Source of the DNA: Methanobacteriota archaeon
Lineage (GTDB): Archaea; Thermoplasmatota; Thermoplasmata; SG8-5; JACRNV01
Assembly: GCA_016214785.1 (NCBI GenBank)
Contig: JACRNV010000038.1
Location: 1-41,516 of the forward strand
DNA: 41,516 nt
Direction: 5' to 3'
Shown here: positions 8,731-17,352 of the stretch, piece by piece
How positions within the stretch are numbered: the first letter of the stretch is position 1
Layout of the letters: each line of letters opens with the position of its first letter
Notes under the pieces: generated by a model
Databases searched by the model: none
What the model was told of the DNA's origin: nothing
Seen by the model: only the letters and a program-made list of their open reading frames with translations
Made by a program: the position numbers and the translations under genes

Positions 8731-10389
8731 TCATAACTTGTAAATTTCATATCCTTTGGTCGAATAAATCTTATCAGGTTTGAAGTTGTTGATTACACGT
8801 TGTATCGACTGCTCGTAGGCAGAATCCCCGGAATACCATGTTTCGAAGTTACTGCTGGACGAGGAATAGATTAGGTACGATTCATTCATCGTGTCCCGAT
8901 TTTTTTGCCAATATTTCAAATTATTCCGGAAGAAGTTCTCGACGTATTGCCCCTGGTCGGACGAGCCTCCCTCTATGATATTCCCTCTCTGTATATGATT
9001 AAAGACGAATTCCGCCCCTGCGATTTCAGAGGGCGATATGTAGTCCACTTTCTCGTTTCCATATGTAGCGAGTATGTGCAGCGGGACTGCGAACAGTGAG
9101 AAGGCGATTATGAATGCGAAGAACTTCTTCCTGTCGAGCCCTATGGCAACCAAGACCGCCAGGGGCAGGCTGCAGAATAGGTAGGCTCTCTGGACAATTT
9201 CAACGCCATAGACGAAAAGGAAAATCGGAGTGATTCCCGCAGCAAGGAGCAGTATCATTGACTTCCTATGCTTTTTTTCGAAGGCTATGTATGCCCCGGA
9301 CAACGCAATGAAGGCCACGATGACCGAAAAGGCCATCCGAATAAGCACAAGGTCGCCATGAGCCTCTGAACCCATTGTCAATTTACTGAGATATTCCGGT
9401 ACCAGGATTAAAAATGACGAAATGTCCATTGCTCCGATTGTGCGGCGAATCCAATCGCCCGCGAAGAAATACCACCCCAGGGCGATGACGACGAGTAGCG
9501 CGACGAGTATAAGGTATTTTATTTTGGCCTGCTTCAGCCTCAATTTTTCCTTCTTCAGGACAAGCTCACTAAGGAAGACTAGCCCGAAGTGTAGGCCAAT
9601 GACTATCGCGGTAAGGAGGTGGGTCAGCATTAGTGCCGCGAAGAGCAGCAGTATGGTGGTAATCATCTTCACCTTGAATTGGACAAGGTACGTATGAATC
9701 AAATAGACAAGGAGGAGGAAAATGAGAAAAGCGAATATCTGTGGGATATAATAGAACTGGTCCTGCCAAGCGAGCAGGTAGAAGAAGGCAAGGCCGATGA
9801 ACCGCTTTTTCATATCCGTGAAGAGTTTCGTGAATATGAGCAGGACCATAAGGAAAATCATCACGTCGATTATAAGGGGGAGCAACAAAGGGGTATATAT
9901 CGGCCCCATGGAGGTCACCTGCACGAATTGAGCTGTGAAGATGAACGGCAGTGGCCAGTTGTGGTACCAGATGGCTTGTGTGATGTGGGAATTTCTTACG
10001 ATGTAATCGGCGTACCCATACTTTATCCAGCTGTGCGCGGACCTGGCAGTCATCTCCAGAAGCGCGGGAGTCACGAAGATGAAAACCATCAACAGCGCTG
10101 ACTGGAAGGCGAGGACGAGCGTGTAGAATCGTCTTCCTCCTTCCAATTTAATGGTGCTAGTGTAATAGATAGAGCCGAGAAGAAGGAAAAAAGCGGCGTA
10201 ATAGCTGATTGGTAGGACGGAGAATAGGCCATAATCTCCTATATAATTACCGCGCGCATCGATGAGCGAGATGCACCATATTATCATGGCTATGAGCGGG
10301 AGTAAAATCGTCAAAGCCTTACGCTTGGTCAATGCGCCGGATTCCTCCGGTTGAACAAGTGCGTCAGCGCGCGGCTGTAGAAAGCTCAT
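8731..10389 (-). CDS. Large polytopic membrane protein in glycan cluster (GT-C-like)
   Basis: The 552-residue protein has about 13 hydrophobic helices in its first ~440 residues and a soluble ~110-residue C-terminal tail rich in Tyr and Asn. The first loop contains DARGNYIGDYGLFSVLP, with acidic residues where GT-C transferases hold their catalytic Asp. No full motif of a named family can be recognised. Plausible roles are a polyprenyl-phosphate sugar transferase or a polymerase-like protein of surface glycan assembly. It is transcribed alone, divergently from the GT39 gene at 10541 and convergent with the GT4 gene. A TATA-like ATATAAAA lies 24-31 bp from the ATG. Composition is AT-rich relative to the flanks of the cluster. 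Confidence 0.75.
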   Translation of the reverse strand: MSFLQPRADALVQPEESGALTKRKALTILLPLIAMIIWCISLIDARGNYIGDYGLFSVLPISYYAAFFLLLGSIYYTSTIKLEGGRRFYTLVLAFQSALLMVFIFVTPALLEMTARSAHSWIKYGYADYIVRNSHITQAIWYHNWPLPFIFTAQFVQVTSMGPIYTPLLLPLIIDVMIFLMVLLIFTKLFTDMKKRFIGLAFFYLLAWQDQFYYIPQIFAFLIFLLLVYLIHTYLVQFKVKMITTILLLFAALMLTHLLTAIVIGLHFGLVFLSELVLKKEKLRLKQAKIKYLILVALLVVIALGWYFFAGDWIRRTIGAMDISSFLILVPEYLSKLTMGSEAHGDLVLIRMAFSVIVAFIALSGAYIAFEKKHRKSMILLLAAGITPIFLFVYGVEIVQRAYLFCSLPLAVLVAIGLDRKKFFAFIIAFSLFAVPLHILATYGNEKVDYISPSEIAGAEFVFNHIQRGNIIEGGSSDQGQYVENFFRNNLKYWQKNRDTMNESYLIYSSSSSNFETWYSGDSAYEQSIQRVINNFKPDKIYSTKGYEIYKL

Positions 10390-10540
10390 CGTGCGAGAAA
10401 AACGGTAAGTGAATATAAAACCTTGTCTAATTGTTCGACATCCTATACGCTCTCTCTCAGGGAGCCGAGCATAATTGCCAATGTCCGAGGACTTTCGAAA
10501 ATGTTAAAGTAGTCGGATTGCATCGGCTCCCCTTGAAATA
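10390..10540. promoter_or_regulatory. Divergent promoter region of two membrane glycosyltransferase-like genes
   Basis: For the minus gene the TATA-like sequence at 10411-10420 sits 24-31 bp before its ATG. For the plus gene an AT-rich GTTAAAGT at 10503-10510 sits 31-38 bp before ATG 10541. No further gene or structured RNA was seen in these 151 bp. Confidence 0.5.
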
Positions 10541-12175
10541 ATGAGTATATTCGACGGGATCAAAAGGGTCGCACTGAAACTTCGGGGAGCCGTCCTCGGT
10601 TTCTTCGATTCGTCCTCATTCAAAGATCCACTACTTCTAATAACGGGTGCTGCCATCATAATAGGTTTCGCTCTCCGAATATATCAACTCCAGTCCCAAA
10701 GCCTCTGGCTCGATGAATTCTATTCGGTCGAGGCGTCCAGGGCTTCTCCATGGGCGATGTATCAAATATATAGTAATGATATTGTCAAATTCATCGGTTC
10801 TTGGGACGTTGGTTCGCCGCCACTTTATTATTGGATACTGGGCGGGTTCGAGTATTTCGGCGCAAACGACTTCATTATGCGCCTGCCATCGGTAATCTTC
10901 GGAGCATTGACCATCCCATTGATTTATAAAACAGGTAAGGTTATATTCGGAAGGCCAACAGGTGTAATGGCTGCGGTTCTCCTCGTATTCTCGCCTTTCC
11001 ACATCTGGTTCTCACAGGAGGCGCGGGCTTATGCGTTATTTGCTTTTCTCGCGCTCCTCATGATTTATTTTTACTACAAATGCATTAGCGCAGACACATC
11101 CGGAAAACCCTTGAATTGGGCTGGGTTAATCATAGCCTCTATCCTTGCAGTATACACACATTATCATGCATTCCTCCTTATCGGGGTATTGCTGCTCCAT
11201 TGGTGTATCGTGACGTCCCATTCAAAGTTTGTCAAGAAAAAAATCGAAAAAAGAAAGGTTGCATACTTCGTAATCTCGTTTGCCATAATTTTCTTGGTTG
11301 TTATACCGTCTGCACTTAATTTCTTAAATGGATATAATCAGGTCAGCGGGAAATACAATGCATCATACTTCCAAAATTTTTTTAATTTTGATTTGTTTAG
11401 ATCTGACGTGCTCGGGCCATTCACAGTGACTTATGGCGTATCGAGCGCGTCCTTTCTACCGATCGCTATCCTAGGCGTCTTACTATTCGCCTCAGCCATC
11501 TTATTCTTCGTTATTGGCATTAGAAGGTACCGATCCAGCGGTCTCTTGGTCATATTGGCCGTCGTAATGCCATTCATTTTCATCTATGCCTCGGTCTTCA
11601 ATTCCAGATATCTGGTATTTATCTACCCATTCTATTTGATACTGATAGCCAAGGGCGTTCAAGTGATATCGGAATTTTTGAGGCAGCACTTGCCAATGAC
11701 CTCAACCGGTCACATAGAAGAAAAACAAAGACGCCCCCGGATATCGGGATGGATTGCAGGATTCGTGAACCGGAAGGGCATTGTGGTGGCAATAGTCGCC
11801 ATTATAATTTGCACGAACACATTCGTATTGAACGAGTTCTACAGGCCGGGGGCGAAACTGAAAGAGGATTGGAAGTCAGCAATCAACTACATTGATGTTC
11901 AGGCCAGCCCTGGAGACGTAGTGTTGACCTCCCCTAAATATACGGAGAAATGTATTTGGCACTATATGTACAGAAGCGATGTTCTGATATCGAGCGTAAC
12001 AGATGTGGGAGAATTTAACAATAGTTCCTTCCAGGGGCACCGTATGTGGTTACTATACACGCCTTACGCGCCCCCAAGCGTCAGAAGTTTCATCGTGGCG
12101 AATTCTACTTGCCGGGTAGAATACAGTGGGGGGCTCAAGGTTTATGTGATGGACCCGTATAACTTTAATCCATAA
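10541..12175 (+). CDS. GT39/PMT_2 family membrane glycosyltransferase (ArnT/PMT-like)
   Basis: This is a polyprenyl-phosphate-sugar dependent transferase acting on the outer face of the membrane. Diagnostic motifs are present in order: SLWLDEFYSVEAS with the catalytic Asp-Glu pair in the first loop (about residue 60), SPPLYYWILGGFEYFG, RLPSVIFGALTIPLIY and SPFHIWFSQEARAYAL. About 11-12 membrane helices follow, then a short C-terminal extracytoplasmic domain with ELYRPG-like and SPKYTEKC segments. At 544 residues it matches the family. The acceptor, protein or lipid glycan, cannot be told. It is convergent with the epimerase gene at 12216 and lies in the AT-rich part of the cluster. Confidence 0.92.
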   Translation: MSIFDGIKRVALKLRGAVLGFFDSSSFKDPLLLITGAAIIIGFALRIYQLQSQSLWLDEFYSVEASRASPWAMYQIYSNDIVKFIGSWDVGSPPLYYWILGGFEYFGANDFIMRLPSVIFGALTIPLIYKTGKVIFGRPTGVMAAVLLVFSPFHIWFSQEARAYALFAFLALLMIYFYYKCISADTSGKPLNWAGLIIASILAVYTHYHAFLLIGVLLLHWCIVTSHSKFVKKKIEKRKVAYFVISFAIIFLVVIPSALNFLNGYNQVSGKYNASYFQNFFNFDLFRSDVLGPFTVTYGVSSASFLPIAILGVLLFASAILFFVIGIRRYRSSGLLVILAVVMPFIFIYASVFNSRYLVFIYPFYLILIAKGVQVISEFLRQHLPMTSTGHIEEKQRRPRISGWIAGFVNRKGIVVAIVAIIICTNTFVLNEFYRPGAKLKEDWKSAINYIDVQASPGDVVLTSPKYTEKCIWHYMYRSDVLISSVTDVGEFNNSSFQGHRMWLLYTPYAPPSVRSFIVANSTCRVEYSGGLKVYVMDPYNFNP

Positions 12176-12215
12176 TGAGGGATCTAGAAAATCAGAACCG
12201 GAAAAGAAGCGAATC

Positions 12216-13322
12216 TCATTCCAATTTTTTCCCTATCAGTATATTGACTATATTCTTGCTGGCCCCGCTCTTCAAACCAGATGGCTGCTTCTTCATCCTC
12301 TCAAGCCTGGTCTTGTCTTCAAGCAAAGTCCTGACAATCTTCGTAACTCTATTGGGTTTTGTTCCAACGATAATGTTCTTCCCTCGTTTGACCATGTCCA
12401 TCCATTCTGTTTCGTCCCTAAGTATGAGGCATGGCACGTTTAATATACCTGCCTCCTTCTGGACCCCTCCAGAGTCCGTGAAGACCATTGTAGCGCCCTT
12501 CAGCGCAGCGATGAAATTCCTGTAGCCGATAGGATTCAATATATGCACTCTTTTTCCAAGACGTATTCGATGGGTTTCAAGTGCCTTCCTTGTACGTGGA
12601 TGCAAGGGCAGTACGATGTCAATCATCTCACTGACTAGATTCAACGAGGCTGCGACGTTGCGCAAACGCTCGAGGCAATCCGTTGTCTCCGCCCTGTGTA
12701 TGGTGGCCAGTGCATATCTTTCCGAATCAATGCCGAACTCCCTTTTAAAGTCCTGCGCGCTAACGTGCATCGACATGCGCTTGCAGGCATCCACGACAGT
12801 GTCACCCACGACAAAAATGTTTTGGCGATCTATCCCTTCGTCGAGGAGGTGCTTGCGGGAATCCATGTCCGGCGCGAACAGCAGTGAAGATATATGGTCG
12901 ACGAGGATGCGGTTTACCTCTTCCGGCATCGCCCTGTTAAAGGAACGGCATCCGGCCTCGACGTGCGCCACCGGTATTTTCATTTTAGACGCCGCGAGCG
13001 CGCCTCCGAGGGTGGTGTTCGTGTCCCCCTGGACTATGACTAGTTGAACATCGCTGGGAAGGGTTTTCCTCACGCCAAGAGTAATCTTCGTGATTTGCTC
13101 TAAAGCGCCTAAGGAGCCCACTTTCAATTGATAGTCCGGTCTTCGAAGGTTCAACTCGTCGAAAAAGACCCCATCCATCTCGAAATCATAGTGCTGGCCC
13201 GTATGGATAACTGTTAGTTTGCATATCTCGTCCAGGAGCGGTATCAGCGAGGAGAGCTTGATGATCTCCGGTCGTGTACCGAGAACGATCGCGACTGACT
13301 CTCTATCCCCCATCATGATCAC
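12216..13322 (-). CDS. wecB: UDP-N-acetylglucosamine 2-epimerase, non-hydrolysing
   Basis: The enzyme interconverts UDP-GlcNAc and UDP-ManNAc in the cytosol and so supplies ManNAc or its derivatives for surface glycans. Family motifs are clear: VLGTRPEIIKLSSL near the N-terminus, HTGQHYDFEMDGVFF, VQGDTNTTLGGALAA, HVEAGCRSFNRAMPEEVNR, and the C-terminal FTDSGGVQKEAGILNVPCL with the UDP-binding Ser-Gly-Gly. The length of 368 residues is typical. Three ATG codons lie close together (13322, 13316, 13313), all overlapping the 3' end of the upstream GT2 gene, so translation is probably coupled. No UDP-ManNAc dehydrogenase (wecC) is seen next to it. Confidence 0.96.
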   Translation of the reverse strand: MIMMGDRESVAIVLGTRPEIIKLSSLIPLLDEICKLTVIHTGQHYDFEMDGVFFDELNLRRPDYQLKVGSLGALEQITKITLGVRKTLPSDVQLVIVQGDTNTTLGGALAASKMKIPVAHVEAGCRSFNRAMPEEVNRILVDHISSLLFAPDMDSRKHLLDEGIDRQNIFVVGDTVVDACKRMSMHVSAQDFKREFGIDSERYALATIHRAETTDCLERLRNVAASLNLVSEMIDIVLPLHPRTRKALETHRIRLGKRVHILNPIGYRNFIAALKGATMVFTDSGGVQKEAGILNVPCLILRDETEWMDMVKRGKNIIVGTKPNRVTKIVRTLLEDKTRLERMKKQPSGLKSGASKNIVNILIGKKLE

Positions 13323-14064
13323 CCAGGCTCCGTACCTTCACAATAAATGTCATATGCCCCCAAATAACTTTCATCATCTTCATCTTCGAAGTCCCGTATA
13401 CGCGGGAATAGAGTGTCGTCGGCATTTCTTTCACGACGAATCCTTTGGAGACGGCCCTGGCCAGAATCTCGACCATGGCTATGAAGCTGTCGGACTCGAA
13501 GTTCACCTCTTCGATGACCTTCCTCTTGTACGCGCGGAACATCGCCGTGTATGTGTGAATATGGGTTCGAAGCACGAGGTTGTAGAGCCTTGTGACGCCC
13601 TTGCTGAGGAATAACCGATAATTGGGGACGTTCATGACATTACCGTCGGGATGGTATGGAGATGCCGTTACTATGTCGCAGCCATCATCCAGAAGTTCCA
13701 ACATCCTTGGGATCTCCTTTACTGGGTATGTACAATCGCTGTCGGTAGCAACAAGGATGTCCCCACGCGCGCTCGAAAAACCAGTCCGGACTGCCGCCCC
13801 TATGCCCCTGTTCCTTTCATGCTTCACCACACGCATCCGTGGGTCATTGTTGCATTCGCTTTCAAGGATGCTATAAGTTCTATCGGTGCTCCCATCGTCG
13901 ATGAATATGACTTCCAGGTCGTTTATCGTTCCTAGCTCGCTCAAGGTTGGCGCCAGCTTGTCGAACAGGTTGGGCAGGCCCAGTTCTTCGTTGAAGCATG
14001 GTATGATTATACTGAGGATCTGACGTTTTTCAAGCCGTTGTGAGGCTGACGCTGTGACCGACAA
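13303..14064 (-). CDS. Dolichol-phosphate mannosyltransferase-like GT2
   Basis: A single-domain GT-A enzyme of the DPM1 type, expected to move a sugar from a nucleotide donor to a polyprenyl phosphate at the cytoplasmic face. Motifs: LSIIIPCFNEELGLPNLF, FIDDGSTDRT, ERNRGIGAAVRTGFSSARGD, and the metal-binding TDSDCTYP in place of DxD. No C-terminal membrane helices are present, unlike the longer archaeal versions. The start appears to be TTG 14064: no ATG or GTG precedes the conserved region, and a TATA-like TATATAAC element lies 27-36 bp upstream, as in a leaderless message. The product could feed the GT39 and GT-C-like enzymes of this cluster. Confidence 0.92.
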   Translation of the reverse strand: MSVTASASQRLEKRQILSIIIPCFNEELGLPNLFDKLAPTLSELGTINDLEVIFIDDGSTDRTYSILESECNNDPRMRVVKHERNRGIGAAVRTGFSSARGDILVATDSDCTYPVKEIPRMLELLDDGCDIVTASPYHPDGNVMNVPNYRLFLSKGVTRLYNLVLRTHIHTYTAMFRAYKRKVIEEVNFESDSFIAMVEILARAVSKGFVVKEMPTTLYSRVYGTSKMKMMKVIWGHMTFIVKVRSLGDHDGG

Positions 14065-14106
14065 TTTAATCCGAATCTCATTGGAGACGTTGTATATAAC
14101 CCTTCT
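14065..14106 (-). promoter_or_regulatory. TATA-like promoter for the DPM1-like gene
   Basis: GTTATATACA (minus strand, 14091-14100) lies about 30 bp before the TTG at 14064, which supports TTG as a leaderless start. Confidence 0.5.
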
Positions 14107-15144
14107 TTATTTCGAATCCACGCGACGATTTTTTTCCTCACTATTGGGCGGCAGCGAGATAGGTGCGTATATCTTGCGCGAAAATAGAAGGACGATACTC
14201 CCGATCAACACAAGGAAATAGTAAGCGAACAAGCGGTCAATTAAAACCGCTATTGACGAGTTGCCAGACTGGCTCGCTGAATTGCTAAACGAATCTATTA
14301 TCTCGGACTCAGTGATTTCGTTTATACCTATCCCTCCGGGTATCAGAGCGGCAATGCCTGCAAGGACTCCAGCGCAGAGGGCGAACGTAAGCAGCACGAA
14401 CCACGTCTCGGAGCCGAGCGATTGGAATATGAAGTAAAGGCGGACGACCTCCATCAAAGTCGCCGCGACCGAGAGAAGAAAAATCGCCGTTATCGCCCTT
14501 GACGAATGGACCTTCTTAACGCTCCCGAAAAATCCCTGCACGACTATCTCAAGGTTCGCCTTTCTCACCGGTTTCAATGGCAGCCTCTTGACGAGAGCGA
14601 GGGCGAGCCGGCAGTAGGCCATCGGGAAGATGAGGAATGCAAGCATGAACGCGGTCAATACGGCAATCAACAGGACCAATGAGATGTATGTTATGGCCGA
14701 GGAAGTCAATTGAGAGAAGAGCAGCGCGGCGGAAACTGCAAACAGGAATATCAGGGCCAGTAGGTCGAATATCCTCTCGACCATCATCGCGGACATGCCC
14801 TCGTTCAGGGGGATGCCGTAAACTCTCTTCAGGAGCATGGGCTTGGCCGGCTCGACCCTGCCGGGCAGCAAGCTTCCGGCGGCGACGCCAGCTACTATCG
14901 AGCTCGTGGCCTTGCCAATCGATATGTGGATCCCAGAGTATCTCTTGACGAGATACTGCCACCTTGCGCCTTTGATGACCAGGTTGACCAGGATGAACAG
15001 CACGACTGTGCAGATGATGAACAAGTCGAGGTGGGTGACAGCGCTAACGAGCGAGTTCACGTCGATGGTGAGGATGAAGACAACGAAGATGATTATGCCG
15101 ATGAGCTGCAGCAGCAATTTGTAGCTCAACCAACTCGTTTTCAT
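14107..15144 (-). CDS. Flippase-like (lysylphosphatidylglycerol synthase TM, UPF0104) membrane protein
   Basis: The 345-residue protein has seven to eight membrane helices. It carries the family motifs RWQYLVKRYSG, GVAAGSLLPGRVEPAKPMLL (about residues 88-107) and, late in the sequence, ALIPGGIGINEITE. This family includes the membrane part of bacterial MprF and archaeal AglD-associated domains, and is often found with DPM-like GT2 enzymes. It is thought to help move or use polyprenyl-linked sugars, without a proven mechanism in most members. It precedes the DPM1-like gene on the same strand with 42 bp between. The C-terminus is charged and probably cytoplasmic. Confidence 0.88.
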   Translation of the reverse strand: MKTSWLSYKLLLQLIGIIIFVVFILTIDVNSLVSAVTHLDLFIICTVVLFILVNLVIKGARWQYLVKRYSGIHISIGKATSSIVAGVAAGSLLPGRVEPAKPMLLKRVYGIPLNEGMSAMMVERIFDLLALIFLFAVSAALLFSQLTSSAITYISLVLLIAVLTAFMLAFLIFPMAYCRLALALVKRLPLKPVRKANLEIVVQGFFGSVKKVHSSRAITAIFLLSVAATLMEVVRLYFIFQSLGSETWFVLLTFALCAGVLAGIAALIPGGIGINEITESEIIDSFSNSASQSGNSSIAVLIDRLFAYYFLVLIGSIVLLFSRKIYAPISLPPNSEEKNRRVDSK

Positions 15145-15260
15145 ATTTTCATCCAGGAGCCCCGCCGCGAAGCGATTATGATTACCATGCCGGAAACCAA
15201 GTATCGCTGGGCATTCCTTTCTTGTCGATGAGAAAACGGTCCATGGGATATAAAGATTGG

Positions 15261-16223
15261 CTATCTGTAACGCCCACCGATGATCGGGTAGGCGGCATAG
15301 CCAATCAGGACGCCAATCAGGACGAAACCGATGGTGGCGATCCCCCGCACCCTGGAGGAGGCGCCGTCCTTGGGTCTGAAACGGGGGATTGCGCCCAGCA
15401 ACCGCATCAGGTAGTCTGATTCGAGGGAGAGCAATGGCATCCCCTCGGAGCCCTTCTTATACTTCTCCATTAGCATCGCCTTCGAGAATCCCTCCCAGTA
15501 GGCGCGGTTGAGGATGTTCCTCATCGTAAGCCTGAAGGGATGGACTTTATGTTTAACGGTCATGCCTTTGGAAAAAACGATTTTCCCGCCGCTTTCCATC
15601 AGCCGCTGGCAGATGTCCCGCTCCTCCCCCGTTACACCGCAGCTCTGCACCCACGTGCCGTCCTTGAGCTTCCATTTCTGCACCGCCCCCAGCCGGTCGC
15701 TGAACCCGCCCAGCCTCACGAGGGTTTCCTTCCGGAAGGCCATGTTGGTCCCTATGACTGTGGGGATTTCCTCGCCGTTTTCGTACTCCATGTACGAGCA
15801 ACTCACGATCCAGTAGAGATCCCTGGGGAACCACCTGGCCTCCCTTCCGAGCCAATGGGGCTCGATGGGGCCAGTGAGGGCGCCGACGCGCGAATCCTTC
15901 GAGAAGCCGTTTATCATGCTTTTCACCCAATCGCGTCCGGCCACAGCGTCATCGTCGATGAATGCTACGATGTCGCCAGAGGCGGCCTCCGTGCCGAGAT
16001 TGCGGGCGTGTGAGAGCCCTTTCCTGTCGCTCACGATGATTCTTATCTTCGAGCCATAGCGCTTCTCAAGGTCAGAGGTGAGCGAGGGGTTCCTGTCAAC
16101 CACCACGACGATTTCTGTTCCGTCGCCCGCCTCAGAGATGACTGAATCTATCCCTTCGTGCGTGTCCTCGATGCGCTCCATGCCATACGTTGATATCACG
16201 ACGGAAACTTTCATCTGTTTCAT
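15261..16223 (-). CDS. GT2 glycosyltransferase with C-terminal membrane anchor
   Basis: A GT-A enzyme: VSVVISTYGMERIEDT at the N-terminus, nucleotide-contact Asp in VVVVDRNP, the metal site AFIDDDAV (about residues 85-92), and the acceptor-side motif TGEERDICQRLMESGGK. Residues ~300-315 form one hydrophobic helix near the end, so the protein is probably tethered to the inner face of the membrane. It likely extends a lipid-linked oligosaccharide. Two starts are possible. A TATA-like TTTTATAAC (16241-16249) stands 27-35 bp from the second ATG at 16214 but only 18-26 bp from the first at 16223, which favours MKVSVVIS as the true N-terminus of a leaderless message. It is divergent from the sugar-nucleotide epimerase gene. 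Confidence 0.92.
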   Translation of the reverse strand: MKQMKVSVVISTYGMERIEDTHEGIDSVISEAGDGTEIVVVVDRNPSLTSDLEKRYGSKIRIIVSDRKGLSHARNLGTEAASGDIVAFIDDDAVAGRDWVKSMINGFSKDSRVGALTGPIEPHWLGREARWFPRDLYWIVSCSYMEYENGEEIPTVIGTNMAFRKETLVRLGGFSDRLGAVQKWKLKDGTWVQSCGVTGEERDICQRLMESGGKIVFSKGMTVKHKVHPFRLTMRNILNRAYWEGFSKAMLMEKYKKGSEGMPLLSLESDYLMRLLGAIPRFRPKDGASSRVRGIATIGFVLIGVLIGYAAYPIIGGRYR

Positions 16224-16305
16224 GCGTAGAGCCGCATAATGTTATAAAAGGTGTTCCCTGCCAAGAAAAGGATATATAGCGCGACACAATCGCTGCCCCG
16301 ATAAC
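16224..16305. promoter_or_regulatory. Divergent promoter region (GT2 and epimerase)
   Basis: The plus-strand GATATATAGC (16271-16280) stands about 30 bp before ATG 16306. The minus-strand TTTTATAAC (16241-16249) serves the GT2 gene. Both fit archaeal TATA boxes with little or no leader. Confidence 0.6.
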
Positions 16306-17247
16306 ATGAAATGCTTGGTCACCGGCGGCGCGGGATTCATCGGCAGCCACCTCGTGGACAGGCTGCTCGATAAGGGCAACCAGGTGAGGGTATTCGACAA
16401 CCTCAGCTCAGGCAGGATGGAGTTCCTCGGGGCCGCTCAAAAGAAGAAGGGCTTCGAGTTCGTCGAGGCCGACCTGCTCGATTTAGAGAAAGTCGTCGCC
16501 GCGATGAAGGGCGTCGACATGGTCTTTCACATCGCGGCGAACCCGGACATCAGGTACGGCACGACGCAGACCGATGTCGACCTGAAGCAGGGGACCATCG
16601 CCACATACAATGTCCTGGAGGCTATGCGCAGGTGCGGAGTGAAAAAGATTGCCTTCTCCTCAAGCTCGACCGTTTACGGTGAGGCGACGAAGATCCCCGT
16701 CCCTGAGGATTACGGCCCGGTCATGCCGATTTCCCTTTACGGGGCTTCCAAGCTCGCTGCGGAGGGGCTCATCACGGCATACTCGAGCACGTTCGACATC
16801 CAGGCCTGGATATTCCGCTTCGCAAATATCATCGGCAGCAGGGGCACTCATGGCGTCATCGTCGATTTCATAAACAAGCTCGAGAAGAGCCCCAGGGAGC
16901 TCGAGATCCTCGGCGACGGGACGCAGAGCAAGTCATACCTCCTCGTCGAGGAATGCGTCGACGGCATCATGCATGCCATAGGGCGCTCGAATGAGAAGGT
17001 CAACATCTTCAACCTCGGCTGCGAGGACTGGGTCACGGTCGCCCGCATAGCGGAAATCGTCGTCGGCGAGCTTGGCCTCAAAGAAGTAAGTTTCAACTAC
17101 ACAGGCGGAAAGCGCGGCTGGCGCGGGGACGTTCCGAAGATAATGCTAGCCCCCGCGAAGCTGGGTAAGCTGGGATGGAAGGCGAAACATGGCTCCGACG
17201 AAGCTGTCGTCCTCGCCGCGCGGGCCGTCATCAGGGAGATGAAGTAG
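16306..17247 (+). CDS. NAD-dependent nucleotide-sugar epimerase/dehydratase (UDP-glucose 4-epimerase-like)
   Basis: This is an extended short-chain dehydrogenase. The NAD-binding GGAGFIG spans residues 7-13, FDNLSSG gives the ribose-binding Asp, HIAANPDIRYG the active-site loop, and the catalytic triad is Ser in SSSSTVYGE with Tyr145 and Lys149 in YGASK. The 313-residue length fits GalE-type archaeal epimerases acting on UDP-Glc or UDP-GlcNAc; the exact substrate cannot be set from sequence. It starts a plus-strand pair with the TIM-barrel gene at 17353, although that gene has its own promoter-like element. Confidence 0.93.
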   Translation: MKCLVTGGAGFIGSHLVDRLLDKGNQVRVFDNLSSGRMEFLGAAQKKKGFEFVEADLLDLEKVVAAMKGVDMVFHIAANPDIRYGTTQTDVDLKQGTIATYNVLEAMRRCGVKKIAFSSSSTVYGEATKIPVPEDYGPVMPISLYGASKLAAEGLITAYSSTFDIQAWIFRFANIIGSRGTHGVIVDFINKLEKSPRELEILGDGTQSKSYLLVEECVDGIMHAIGRSNEKVNIFNLGCEDWVTVARIAEIVVGELGLKEVSFNYTGGKRGWRGDVPKIMLAPAKLGKLGWKAKHGSDEAVVLAARAVIREMK

Positions 17248-17352
17248 CCCGCCAGCAGCCATCCATGCCTGTCCCAGAGCGCCGCATTTATTGCGCGATT
17301 CGGCGCATAATCGCCAGGGGCACTTTTTTAACCAGCTTCCCGATTCGGTGCC
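17248..17352 (+). promoter_or_regulatory. Hairpin and TATA-like element before the TIM-barrel gene
   Basis: GCGCCG (17279-17284) and CGGCGC (17301-17306) can pair around a 16-base loop, a weak terminator or RNA hairpin after the epimerase gene. CTTTTTTAACC (17323-17333) lies about 25 bp before GTG 17353 and fits a leaderless promoter. Confidence 0.4.
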
